Part shown: one piece after another, positions 34,429-45,469 of the stretch | Layout of the letters: each line of letters starts with the position of its first letter | Numbering within the stretch: position 1 is the stretch's first letter | From: Pempheris klunzingeri | Taxonomy: Eukaryota; Chordata; Actinopteri; Acropomatiformes; Pempheridae | Length of the DNA: 64,000 bases | Reading direction: 5' to 3' | NCBI RefSeq assembly: GCF_042242105.1 | Contig: NC_092019.1 | Coordinates: 27,056,828 to 27,120,827, forward strand | Made by a program: the position numbers and the translations under genes | Notes under the pieces: model-generated | What the model was told of the DNA's origin: nothing | The model's database searches: none | The model's input: only the letters and a program-made list of their open reading frames with translations

Positions 34429-35190
34429 TGTGGATTGATAGAGAGAGGACCAAAATGAGCGTCTTGCTCAGACTAGAGCTTGTTTATTTCTGTGTACAAC
34501 TGCATACCATTCTCAGTCACAGTTATTGGTAAGATCTCATTTAAGCGCATGTCAAATTAACACCAAAACATTTCACAAATTAAAAAATGATCTTACCCAA
34601 TGACAATACATATCATAAAACATCCTGTCAAAAAGGCAAATAAGTGCACGTAAATTAAAAATATATTCCCCATCCAGTTAGGCTAACTCTCATTCAACAC
34701 CAATATAAGATACACAAAACTATTTGACAACATTCTTTACATTACACTCACTCGTACACTAACAGTACGAATATGGCGCGACCTGAGATGTGGTGGTATC
34801 TTTCCTGACACAACTTACTCACTGCTGGCTGGCTAATATGCGTAACAGTATTTGGAACACATTCTCTTATATTACAGAAAACTAATGTCAATTATAAAGA
34901 CTTAGAAAGGTACTGTGTAAAACTGATGCTCATGAAAAGATCAACTCAACATGGTGACGCTGGTTAGCTGCAAAAATGAAGCTTGCTAGCTTAATGTACA
35001 CCTCTCAAAATCTTGGTATCTTGATACACACATCTTCAAATCATTTTAAAACATTTCAAACAGCTAATACTATATTCACATTAGACCCTAAACCAAGCTA
35101 AACATAGAAAAACAAGTTCTGCAGTACCTGTGGATCGATAGAGAGAGGGCCAAAATTAGCATCTCGCTCAGACCAGAGCTTGTTAATTTG
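34429..35190 (+). repeat. Pair of about 62-bp direct repeats, 699 bp apart
   Basis: The block ctgtggattgatagagagag, then ccaaaat, then gctcagactagagcttgttt at 34429-34490 recurs with a few changes at 35128-35190. The 640 bp between is AT-rich with no coding text. The pair could be remnants of terminal repeats of a small non-autonomous element, or a local duplication. Confidence 0.65.
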
Positions 35191-35545
35191 CTGTGTCTGA
35201 GCTGTGTCGGTAGATCGTCTCCCTAGTGGATCCACAGTAGCACCACAGCATCACCTAGTGACTTAAAAGAGTATTGCCTTGATGTAAAGACTGCGTGGAG
35301 AGTAGGTTAGAATAGTTCAATAATTAACAAAAAATGAGGGGGTGTTTCTGTTAAATAGAAACTAAACATGTAGCATTTCCAACCTACTACACTGTCTCGT
35401 GCCCTCACTTTAAAGACGCCTCATGTAAAAACTTAATTCAGCTCAATTCATCTTGGTGTCCCTTACTGTTTTGGAATAAGTCTGATGTTAGTAATAAGTA
35501 AACTAAGAGTTTGTGAAAATGCAAAATAAATCTCACCTGCTGTGT

Positions 35546-35809
35546 AAATGGTCTGTATTTGTATAGTGCCTTTCTAGTTATTTCAACTATTCAAAGTGCT
35601 TTACATGACATCCTCATTCACCCATCATTCATACAGGAGGAGACTATTCTTTAATACTCATTCACACACTGAAGCTGCTTCAGGAGCAAGTTGGGGTTCA
35701 GTGTCTTGCCCAAGGCTTGCTTCGACATGTTGACCTGAGCTGGGGATCGAACCCCCGACCTTCTGATTGAGGGATGACCCACTCTACCACTGAGCCACAG
35801 CCACCCCTG
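35546..35809 (-). repeat. tRNA-derived SINE, full-length, minus strand
   Basis: The reverse complement reads the head with tggctcagtggtagagtggg, B-box-like GGTTCGATCCCC, the agcttcagtgtgtgaatgag block and the tail gtatagtgcc complement ending in accattt. It is about 2.1 kb from, and inverted relative to, the copy at 33409. Confidence 0.8.
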
Positions 35810-35867
35810 TGTCAGTGCAATTCTTACAGTAAGTATAGATTCTTACAGATGAGATTCATATAACTTA

Positions 35868-36380
35868 TGTTAGGATTCTGTTTTCTGTCTCCCCTGCTCT
35901 TTCTCCCTCCTGTGCTGTCTCCCTCTACCTGCCACCTGAGCAGAGGTTACTCGAGGTCACTCCGCCCATGCACCTGCAATTCACACACAACTGACACCAA
36001 TCTCCAATCAAGCCACCCACTCCTTCCCTGCCTACATAAGCCCAGCCCAGATCACCACTCACTGCCAGATTGTCTGTTGCACTAGGTACACTTCAGGCTC
36101 CATTCTCCAAGACTTCTTGTGGTTTTGCTCGTGTTTGCTCTCTGTCCTGGTTTCGGTTTTTGTCTCCCTCCCCCGTCCGTTCTCCCAGGTCTCTGTCCAG
36201 ATCCTGCTCCCTGTTCCACCTGGTTGTCTTCCCTGGTCTCCACCCCGGTCCTGCTTCCCACTAGCCCCTTTTCCCCGTCCTTGCTCCTATCCATTGGTGT
36301 TAATAAACCCATCCGTCTCCCAACCACCCGGTTGTTCTGTGTCTGCATTGTGGGTTCAGCCGGTCTAGTTCCACACAACA
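35868..36380 (+). mobile_element. Solo LTR (Gypsy-like family A); TSD ACTTA
   Basis: The 513-bp unit starts TGTTAGGATTC and ends CACACAACA. ACTTA at 35863-35867 is repeated at 36381-36385. A TATA-like acataagcccag lies at about 36033 and taataaaccc at about 36299 gives the polyadenylation signal, so the LTR is in + orientation. It serves as reference for the copies at 11930 and 22753. Confidence 0.85.
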
Positions 36381-36469
36381 ACTTAATCTAAACAGAATCT
36401 GTGTTTTAGTGGATCAACAGCTTTGATGGCCTTAATTGGTTTAACTTTCAGCTTGCAGTGATGTACCAA

Positions 36470-36590
36470 CCCAGTTTCACAGAAATTTAACCTATGAATT
36501 TGTGTCCGTGGACATGAATTTCTATTTTTCTTGTGTCCCTGAGCACAATTTTCAAACAAATGTATTTCTATGAGATTCACTTTTCATGTC
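36470..36590 (+). repeat. Unclassified dispersed repeat, + copy
   Basis: The text atgaatttgtgt, then tgtgtccctgagcacaattt, then aatgtatttctatgag matches the reverse complement of 45470-45592. Confidence 0.6.
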
Positions 36591-36743
36591 TGCACCACAT
36601 CTTTTTTCCTATCAGTAGGACTTCTGTAGGATGTGGGAGCACAGAAGCTGTACTGTTATCTCTCATTTTATGTTTGTTTTCAAACTATCTGCTACACGAC
36701 ACTTATTCACAAGATTTTATCCTGGTTTTCCTCTCTTTATTTA

Positions 36744-37860
36744 CAGTTGTGCTCATACGTTTGCATACCCTGGCAGAATTTGTAAGATGTGCACCATTTT
36801 TTAAAGAAAACATGAGTGATCAGGCAAAACATTTTTTTATTTTAATGGGATTCACATTAAACTATAAGGCATCACAGAATAGCACCATCATTAAACAAAA
36901 CATAGCAATAAAGAAAATAATGAGATGGTCTCCGTTCAAAAGTTTATATACCCTTAGCTCTTAATACTGACGGCTTGCAGTCTTTTGTGATAGTTGTCGA
37001 CAAGGCCCTTTATTTTCTCAGGTGGTAAAGCTGCCCAGTCTTCTTGGCAAAAAGCCTCCAGGTCCCATAAATTCTTGGGCTGTCTTACATGAACTGCACA
37101 TTTGAGATATCCCCAAAGTGGCTCAATGACATTGAGGTCAGGAGACTGATGGCCACTCCAGAACCTTCACTTGTTTCTGCTGTAGCCACTGAAGGGTGGA
37201 CTTGGCTTTGTGTTTTGGATCATTGTCATGTTGGGAAATCCAAGTGCATCCCATGCACAGCTTCCGGGCTGATAAATGCCAATTGTCCTCCGAAATTTTC
37301 TGATAACATGCTGCATTCATCTTGCCATCAATTTTGACTAAATTCCCTGTGCCGTTGTAGCTCACACCCCCCCAAAACATCAGAGATCCACCTCCATGCT
37401 TCACAGTAGGGATGGTGTACTTTCCCTCATAGGCCTTGTTGACTGCTCTCCAAACAGTGTTTATGGTTGTGACCATAAAGTTAAATTTTGGTCTCATCAC
37501 TCCAAATGACGTTGTTCCAGAAGTTCTGAGGCTCGTCTAGGTGCTGTTTGGCATACTGTGAGTGGGCTGTTTTGTGGTGTTGGCGCAGTAACAGCTTTTC
37601 TCTGACAACTTCACCGTGCAGCCCATTTTTGTTGAAGTACCTCCTTATTGTGCATCTTGAAACAGCAGAGAAGCCTATATTTCAGCTGAAGTTGCTTCTG
37701 GGTTTTTCTTTGCATCCCTAACTGGCAGTTGTGGCTGAAATCTTTGTTGGTCTACCTGACCGTGGCTTGGTATCAACAGAACCACTCATTTTCCACTTCT
37801 TTATCAGAGTCTGAACACTACTAATTGACATTTTCTAATGTTTGGATACCTATATGAAAT
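36744..37860 (-). mobile_element. Tc1-like transposon, minus strand, one end missing
   Basis: The left terminal repeat cagttgtgctcatacgtttg at 36744 follows a TA. The minus strand holds the transposase. At the other end (about 37860) the coding text stops inside the N-terminal DNA-binding region and no matching terminal repeat is found, so the element is truncated. Confidence 0.85.
36954..37855 (-). pseudogene. Tc1-like transposase, frame-broken
   Basis: Reading down the minus strand: a partial helix-turn-helix with KPRSGRPTKIS (linker motif), VIWSDETKI (first catalytic Asp), VKHGGGSLMFWGGVSYNGTG, QHDNDPKHKAKSTLQWLQ (second Asp), then after a one-base shift near 37138 PDLNVIEPLWGYLK (third acidic residue, DD34E type). 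It ends at a TAA at 36954-36956. All three catalytic positions remain, but stops and shifts in the middle kill the gene. Confidence 0.85.
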
Positions 37861-38437
37861 ATATGTTTCATATTTCAGTATCCAGAAAATCTGTGCAGCT
37901 CTGGATGAAATGTGCAGGGCTCTCTCCAGAGCTCAGAAACTCGCTGAAACTTTTGTCTTTAACTCGCTCTGACAGCCGAAATAGTTTCACCCACAGTCAC
38001 AATTTATACCTCAAAACGTAGGTAAAGTCCTTGCGGACGCAGTGATGTGACTCAGAAACACACAGAAATATATGCAGCTCCCGATACGAGCCTCGGAGCG
38101 ACGGGAGTGCCGACCGAATGCCTCATTGACTGCCATGTTAACTGAGAGCTCAAAGTTGAGGAGGGAGGCAGAGACAAAGACTTTTCTAACCTGCTCCAGT
38201 TTTCTCATTTCACAAGTTAGAGACCTTAAATTACATGTACGTGTTCAGCAGACCCTCTCCTCTCCACTAGTCTGCACTTTATGGCTGTGACACGTACCAT
38301 TTTGAGTAAAACCTGGATTTTCAGAGGTGTGTCACAGCTGTAATCTCAATGAAAAGAGTGTATGGCTCTGCAGGCACCGTCACCACGGCAACCTGACAGC
38401 TGATGAGCAGCAGCACATTAGTGACGTTTGAGCCACC
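37861..38437. other. No gene; X-box-like motif at 38379-38392
   Basis: The text is not assigned to a gene. It contains GTCACCACGGCAAC (38379-38392), which fits the RFX-factor X-box consensus. The 38010-38300 portion looks repeat-like, but I could not identify it. Confidence 0.35.
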
Positions 38438-38548
38438 AGATGGCAGCAGAGCAGCGTGTCAGCAGGGCAGCAGCATGGCAGCAGCAGGGCAGCGTGACGT
38501 CAGCAGGGCAGCAGGGCAGCATGGCAGCAGTAGGGCAGCATTCACACT
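38438..38548 (+). repeat. CAG-rich minisatellite (ggcagcagg-type units)
   Basis: Irregular tandem units of gcagcagg, gcagcatg and gcagcgtg run for about 110 bp. Confidence 0.8.
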
Positions 38549-39079
38549 GCAATTTCTTCAAGAATTGCAATTTTTCTAGTCACATTTTGAACTACTGCCA
38601 GTCAGCCATACCCTTAATCCAAACACCCCTGTTTCTTTTGAGAAAGGGCTTTTTCTAGCCTATGATGTGGCTGAGGATTTTTATTAAATTAACTTAAAGC
38701 AATAAAGCACTCAAACGTCATTGAATTATTTATCCACGTCACATTTGATTTTTGCTTTTGTCACATTCATATATTTCACATCATTTGTTCATCCATCCAT
38801 CCAAACAGGAGTCCATATTTCCTTTGTATGGTCAATATTCTATTTCAAGTTTCATGATTTCATATAATTAGCCTACTATTCCACTCTGCAAATGAATTTG
38901 AAATTCTATATTTAAATTTGATACTGGGCTACTTGGGATGCCTTGTGTCCATGAAATAAGAACTTTGTCATAGCACTGAACCAAGTACATCTTTAGACAG
39001 GCCTTGACCATTGCGGTGTGGTGGTTACCACTGTTGCCTCACAGCAACAAGGTCCAGGTTCAAATCCAAGTTTGAATTT

Positions 39080-39443
39080 TTGAATCCTTCATTTTGAATT
39101 CCTGAATGGTTGGGTCTCTCTCTTAACCCTTGTATGGTGTTCGGGTTTGTGGTCTCCGATTTCATCCGTTCTAATGTTCTTCATCAAAAGGAAAATTATA
39201 CAATTACTCATTTTTTCAGACTCATCAATATGAGCCAAGGCCAATGAGTCTGAGTTTGAAAAAATAATTGATCATATCGTTTTTCTCTCGATAAAAAAAA
39301 AATTTAAACGGGTCCCACATACCCGAACACCATACAAGGGTTAATTAAAGTTTGGACTAGACCTGCTCTTTATGGAAAGCATCTTGAGATAACACTGTTA
39401 TGAACTGGCACTATATGAATACATATAGAATGATTGATTGACT
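39080..39443 (+). repeat. L2 3'-end fragment inserted in SINE; TSD AATTT
   Basis: The text ttgaatccttcattttgaat to gaatgattgattgact is the terminal 140 bp of the L2 family seen at 57347-57500, interrupted by a MITE. AATTT at 39075-39079 is repeated at 39444-39448. Confidence 0.8.
39123..39344. mobile_element. piggyBac-type MITE, 222 bp including TTAA duplications
   Basis: TTAA (39123-39126 and 39341-39344) flanks perfectly inverted 20-bp ends CCCTTGTATGGTGTTCGGGT, with homology continuing a few bases further inward. There is no coding capacity. The tips resemble those of the piggyBac at 27168-30233 (13 of the first 16 bases), so a related transposase probably moved it. Confidence 0.9.
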
Positions 39444-39880
39444 AATTTAACCTTTCTGTGTGGAGTTTGCATGTTCTCCCTTAGTGTGGGTTTTCTCTGG
39501 GTACTCCCGCTTCCTCCCACAGTCCAAAGACATGCAGGTGAGGTTAACTGGTCACTCTAAGTTGCCCATAGGTGTGAGTGTGAATGTTTGTCTGTCTCTG
39601 TGTTGTGTGTCTGTGCCTATGTGTTGGCCCTGCGATTGAGTAGCGATTCATCCAGAGTGTACCCCCCCGTCTCGCCCATAGTCAGCTGGGATTGATGGAT
39701 AGATTCTATATGGCTCCTGCTTTGAACTTTGACCTCAGGGCTTATAATTTAGCATCATAAGGAATTACACTCATGGGACCAACTGTTATAGAGAGCTCTA
39801 ATTCTTCAAAAACTACACTTCTGTAACGTTGCATCTGTAAAGGTTAACAGCTCGGACCAGAGACTAGGTTTGGAGGAGCA

Positions 39881-40494
39881 TGACATGGACCGGACAGACA
39901 AGATTGAGGAACCCACACGCTCGACTCAATTAAAGTTACAAAGAAACTTTAATCAAAGGCAAAAACAGGAACCAAGACAAAAAAAAACCTAAAACTAACT
40001 AAAGGCGACTCCGTGAAAAAACAGGAGCGATCAAACAAAACAAAATCAAAACACTAAGAACAGAAATACTCAGGCAAAAGGCACTCAAAACTAGAAACAC
40101 GATACAAAGTAACAACTGAAAAAAACTAAGCTAGACTAATCTTAAAGTGAACAACAAAAGGAGCAAGGCAGAGCTTGACACAAAGTATACAACTGAAAAA
40201 GACCAAACCTCAAGAATAGTTCTCCAACAATGGGATTTCACAGACAAGATAGCGCAGAATGGCAAGACAATGGACATGACGAACTGGCACAGGACAGAGG
40301 GAGACGCAGACAATAAATACACAGGGAAATGGGGAACAGGTGGAAACAATCAGGGAGGAGCCAGACAATCAGACGACAGGGAGTAAATGTAACTGAAACA
40401 AGGAAACACATGATACTACAAAATAAAACCGGAAATGACAAGACAACATGAGACGAGACAAAAACGGAACTTGACAAAATACAGGATCATGACA
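39881..40494 (-). repeat. 3' LTR of the Gypsy element
   Basis: On the minus strand the LTR runs TGTCATGATCCTG ... GTCCATGTCA, 614 bp, with TG/CA tips. Its last ~49 bp are found again at 44845-44893, where the 5' LTR should end. That match fixes the LTR boundary and shows the 5' copy is truncated. Confidence 0.85.
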
Positions 40495-40506
40495 GTACCC
40501 CCCTCC

Positions 40507-40710
40507 TCAAGGGACGGCTCCTGACGGCCCAGGAGCTTCAGGGTGGTCCCTATGAAAGTCCAGAATGAGGGTTTTGTCCACAATGAAAGAGGGGGGAATC
40601 CAGGACCTCTCTTCTGGACCATATCCCTCCCAGTCGACCAGATACTGACGGCCTCTTCCTCTTCTGCGGACCGCCAAGAGTTTTAACAGAGTAGACTGGG
40701 CCCCCTTCAA
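40507..40710 (-). pseudogene. Gypsy C-terminal chromodomain
   Basis: The minus strand reads [20 protein letters not shown], the chromodomain hallmark that in chromoviruses guides integration to marked chromatin. It lies in a different frame from the integrase because of small indels at about 40690-40720. The last codons reach the polypurine tract. Confidence 0.85.
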
Positions 40711-41868
40711 CCATCCGAGGCGGTGGGGGAGGCTTGGAAGCTGGGACCAGGGAGCTTTCCTTCGCAGGCTTGATAGCTGACGTGAAACGTGGGATGGACC
40801 CTTAGGGAGCGGGGCAGGCAGAGACGGACCGATGCCGGGTTGACGACCTTGGAGATGGGAAAAGGGCCCACAAACCGCGGAGCCAATTTCCTGGAGGGCA
40901 CCTGAAGGGGTAAGTCCTTTGTAGACAGCCAGACCCTCTGACCAGACCGGTATTCAGGAGCAGATCTCCTGCGCCGGTCTGCAGCCTTCTTCATCCGGGC
41001 CTGACTGCGCTGAAGAACCTGGCGGGTAGCTGCCCACACCCTTCGGCACCTGCGGATAAGGGCATGAGCAGAAGGGACCACCACCTCCTTCTCATTGTCT
41101 GGGAACAGTGGTGGTTGGTAACCAAAAACACAGTGGAAAGGGGAAATCCCAGTAGAGGCAGATGGTTGAGAATTATAAGCAAATTCCACCCATGTAAGCA
41201 TCTTAGCCCAGGTGGCAGGGTTCTGGGTTACCAGACAACGTAGGCAGGTTTCCAACACCTGGTTAAGGCGTTCGGTCTGACCGTTAGATTCCGGGTGATA
41301 GCCTGAAGAAAGACTGACCGTGGCCCCAATGAGTTCACAAAACTCCTTCCAAAATCTGGAAATGAATTGGGGACCACAGTCAGACACAATGTCCCTGGGG
41401 AAGCCATGGATACGAAATACATGATGTAACATAATTTCAGCAGTTTCTTTGGCTGAAGGTAGCTTGGGTAGGGCCACAAAATGAGTCATTTTGGAGAATC
41501 GATCCACCACTGTAAGTACCGTGGTGTTACCTTCTGAAATGGGGAGTCCGGTGACAAAGTCCATAGAAATCTCTGCCCATGGGCGACTTGGAACAGGCAA
41601 TGGATGGAGAAGACCTGCCTGCGGACGGGAAGAAGACTTGGAGCGAGCACAGACCGGACATGCCTCCACGTACTCCTTGACGTCCCTGACCATGCTGGGC
41701 CACCAGAATCTCTGTTTGATGACAAACAGGGTGCGCTTGACACCTGGATGACAGGTAAGCAGTGAGGTGTGAGCCCAATGAACCACCTGCGACCTCTTTT
41801 CATCTGGAACAAAGAGCCGGTTAGCTGGACATTCAGCAGGTGGTGGGTTCTCACCGTTAGCACCTTTT
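40707..41868 (-). pseudogene. Gypsy integrase
   Basis: This part follows Gag-Pol in a shifted frame. It has a zinc-binding H/H-C/C region ([10 protein letters not shown] to [10 protein letters not shown]) and a catalytic core with MDFVTGLP (first Asp), IVSDCGPQF (second Asp) and [10 protein letters not shown] (Glu), all intact. The C-terminal region [13 protein letters not shown] and [10 protein letters not shown] to VHPTFHVS is typical of chromoviruses. The frame runs out at 40707, just before the chromodomain. Confidence 0.9.
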
Positions 41869-44826
41869 ACCTCTGATTTGCCATGAAACTACTCCAACCA
41901 CACAGTTACGTGGAAGGATTAACTCAGGTTCCTTGGCAACAGGCTCGGGATCAAACAGCCGGGAGAGGGCATCCGGTTTGACATTCTTGGACCCGGGCCT
42001 GTAAGAAAGGGTGAAGTTGAATCGGTTAAAAAACAATGACCAGCGAGCTTGACGGGCATTAAGTCTTTTGGCCCCACGGATGTATTGCAAGTTTTTATGA
42101 TCCGTCCAAACAATAAATGGCTGCTGGGCCCCCTCCAGCCAGTGGCACCATTCCTCCAATGCCACTTTGACGGCTAGCAGCTCACGGTTACCTATGTCAT
42201 AATTTTGTTCGGCTGGGGACAGCTTACGTGAAAGGTAAGCACAGGGATGAATCTTGCCATCAGACGCTGCTCGCTGGGAGAGGATTGCTCCCATCCCCAT
42301 GTTGGAGGCATCCACCTCCACCACAAACTGACGGGATGGATCTGGTATCGAGAGGATAGGGGCGGAGACAAACAAAGACTTAAGGCGTTGGAATGCCTCA
42401 TCAGCTTGTGTAGACCACTGGAAGGGAGATTGTGGAGAAGTTAGTGTATGCAGAGGTGCTGCAATGGCACTGAAGTTGCGGATGAACCGACGGTAAAAGT
42501 TAGCAAATCCAAGGAATTGCTGAACCTTCTTGCGGTTATCCGGAGTAGGCCACTCTGCCACAGCTCTTACTTTAGCCGGATCCATTTGCACCTTTCCAGG
42601 GGCTATGATGAAGCCTAGGAATGATACGGACTCGGCATGAAACTCACACTTCTCTGCTTTAACATATAACTTCTGTTCAAGTAATCGAGATAGTACCTGG
42701 CAGACGTGGTCTTGGTGCGAGGTCAGGTCAGGTGAAAAAATGAGAATGTCGTCCAGATAGACGTATACAAATCTGTCCAAGAATTGTCTTAGAACGTCAT
42801 TGACCAAATTCTGAAACACAGCAGGAGCATTAGATAATCCGAAAGGCATGACTAGATACTCATAGTGGCCAGACGGAGTGTTGAATCCTGTCTTCCATTC
42901 ATCCCCTTCTCTGATTTGCACCAGGTGATAGGCATTTCTGAGGTCCAATTTGGTAAACACCTTGGCGTTCTGTAGTTGCTCAAAAGCAGAAGACATGAGG
43001 GGAAGTGGGTATCTGTTCTTGACCGTGATTTGGTTAAGGGGAGAATAATCTATACATGGTCTCAAGGACCCATCTTTCTTACCCACAAAGAAAAAGCCCG
43101 CTCCTACAGGAGAAGAGGATGGACGGATGAGACCTGCTTTTAAGGAGGATTCAATGTACTCCTCCATAGCCGTCTTCTCTGGACCAGAGATTGAGTAGAG
43201 ACGTCCTCTAGGTAGGGTGGCACCGGGTTGCAGGTCAATGGCGCAATCGTAAGGGCGATGCGGAGGCAGAGAAGTGGCCTTGGATTTACAAAAAACTTCT
43301 TTGAGGTCATGGTAACAGGTGGGTATGTTGGTCAAGTCCAGTTCTTGGGATTTATCTGGATGAGAAGATCCATTAACTTCGTGTCCAACCACACCACCCA
43401 CAGTCACATTGGATATCTTTGGGAGACATGACTCCCGGCATCTCTCCCCCCATCCTCTGATAGTACCAGAGTTCCAGTCTATGTGGGGATCATGTTTACA
43501 TAGCCATGGGTAGCCTAACACCAGAGCATGATGAGTGGAGTCAAACAAACAGAACTTCATGAGCTCTTTGTGTCCCTCAATGTCTAGAGCAAGCGGTTCG
43601 GATGTGTACGTAACCCTAAATAAGGCCTTTCCATCCAGGGAACTAGCTTCTAGAGGCTGTGGAAGGGGATCCACTTGGAGACCAAGCTTCTTAGCCAAGC
43701 TCCAACTTATAAAACTTTCATCAGCTCCAGAGTCTATCAGTGCTTCCTTAACAAGAGAAGTGTCTTGGAGGGTGCATTTAACCTTGGTCAGATTCCTATG
43801 TGGTGTGTTGGGTTTGAGTGTAGATTCTGTTCTCTCCCACCTCCTTGTTGGATGATTGATCGCTTTAGCAGGACACCGGCTCAGGAGATGGCCCCTCTCT
43901 CCACAGTAGTAGCAGCGTCCCTCTTGGAAGCGGCGCCGACGCTCCTCTGCGGACAATCTAGTCCGACCTAGCTGCATAGGTTCGTCATCCGATGAACGTG
44001 GTGCGACCCGACTCTGAAGTTGAAGGTCTGGAGTGTGGGTCCTGCGGAAAGAAGAGTCTACGTGTCGTCGACCGACATAAGCTTGCTTCTGTCGTAGCCG
44101 GTCCTGAAGGCGGTTATCCACTCGGATAGCCACTGAGATCAGAGAGTCCAGGTCCTCTGGTAAGTCCCGTGGAACCAGCTGGTCTTTAACAGGGTCTGAA
44201 AGCCCCTCAAAAAAGGCATCGAACAAGGCTACAGAGCTCCAGCCGCTATCTGCGGCAATAGTCCTAAATTCAATGGCGTAATCCGCTACTGATCTGTTCC
44301 CTTGTACTAACCTCTGGAGAGCCCGAGCCACTTCTCTACCGGGGGTTGTGTGGCAGATCTGGGAATCCCGGGCCCATTCAGAAGTGGCCCAGGCTGCCGC
44401 TCTCCCTGTGAGATGGGACGTGATGAAGGCAACCTGGGAGCGTGGTGAAGGAAAGGCAGCGGGGTTCATTTCAAAATGTAGTTTGCATTGGACCAAAAAA
44501 GGACGACACAGATCAGAATCTCCTGCAAACTTCTCTGGTGGAGCCAAACGCAGAGGAGCAGGAGGCAGCATAGCGGGCGGAGCAGTAACGGCAGTCGGAG
44601 GAGCAGCTGATGCCTGCGAAGAATCTCTTAAATGCGTTAACAGCTCCTGCATTTGCTGAGTTAAGACATCAACTTTTGAACTGATGGAGAGTTTAAAGTC
44701 TTCCTGCTGCGTGGCAAGTTCAGTAACCCCATGTCCAATAGCAGATACCTGCTCCTCGTGTTGCTGAATGCGCATACTGTGGGAACTTAATAGTTCATTG
44801 AGCTGGGTGGAGTCGGCTGGGTTCAT
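41857..44826 (-). pseudogene. Gypsy Gag-Pol: Gag, zinc knuckle, protease, RT, RNase H
   Basis: The ATG at 44826 (MNPADST), just inside the LTR boundary, is the likely start. An open frame upstream into the LTR is incidental. The 989-residue frame shows a coiled N-terminal Gag region, Gag core (APPEKFAGD to SVADYAIEF), CCHC knuckle [15 protein letters not shown], protease [13 protein letters not shown] with DLRNAYHLV and intact YLDDILIFS, and RNase H ([17 protein letters not shown] to [10 protein letters not shown]). The frame is uninterrupted up to a stop at 41857 caused by a one-base shift near 41868-41880, so the integrase is read separately. Confidence 0.9.
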
Positions 44827-44893
44827 ATCTTGGCCAGTTCGTACTGACATGGACCGGACAGACAAGATTGAGGAACCCACACGCTTGACTCAA

Positions 44894-45469
44894 TTTAATC
44901 CTTGTTAACTTTCACAACATCAAATTAACCATTTATTAACTTAAACAGTTTCTTTATCAACTCTGACAATTTTAAGGCTTTTGGTCACCTAGGTCACCTT
45001 GCAAACAGGGTCATAAAAAGATATATCTACTGAAGATATCACATATCTAGTACACCTGAATTAGTAATTACAATACATGAAGATGATCTATGTTAAGAAA
45101 ATTTTAATTTGTTGGTATATGTCAGGTATTATTTATATATATTTATTATATATTCTAGAAAATTTGGTTTTGGATTGGCAGTTCTCATGCTTAACAAAAG
45201 TTCGTAAAAAGATATACCTATCAAATATTGATCCGCCTCCGCGATTAAAAAACCAACAAAAAACATGTTTCAGGATGGAAGGAGACATAAATTAAAATCG
45301 CTGGTCATATTGTTGACTTATCACATGTTTTTGAGTGACAGCAGACCCTTGGACCGCCATGGGCTGATAAACTAAAGAGAGGAAAACCAGGATAAAATCT
45401 CGTGATTAAATGCTGTGTAATTTAGCGGTTATAGTAAAAAAAAAAAAAAAGATGCAGACACAAAAAAAT
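44894..45469. other. AT-rich, no gene
   Basis: Low-complexity AT-rich DNA with a poly-A run at 45436-45450. No terminal repeats or coding motifs. Confidence 0.35.

Larger units (their letters stand above)
39012..39715 (+). repeat. Composite SINE, split by an L2 insertion
   Basis: The head (gcggtgtggtggttacc to ccaagtttg) ends at about 39079. The remainder resumes at 39444 with aatttaacctttctgtgtgg and runs through acagtccaaagacatgcagg to agctgggattgatggata. Joined, it follows the intact copy at 33050-33368. Confidence 0.8.
39881..44893 (-). mobile_element. Gypsy (chromodomain-type) LTR retrotransposon, minus strand
   Basis: The order on the minus strand is truncated 5' LTR remnant (44845-44893), leader, Gag-protease-RT-RNase H, integrase, chromodomain, polypurine tract gaggaggggggtac (40495-40508) and 3' LTR (39881-40494). 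Nearly 5 kb is preserved with one very long frame, so it is relatively young. It is dead through frame shifts between RNase H and integrase and before the chromodomain, and through the loss of most of the 5' LTR. Confidence 0.9.

Noticed and set aside
41491..41751. Plus-strand frames inside the Gypsy element
   Set aside because: Antisense shadows of the integrase and Gag-Pol frames.
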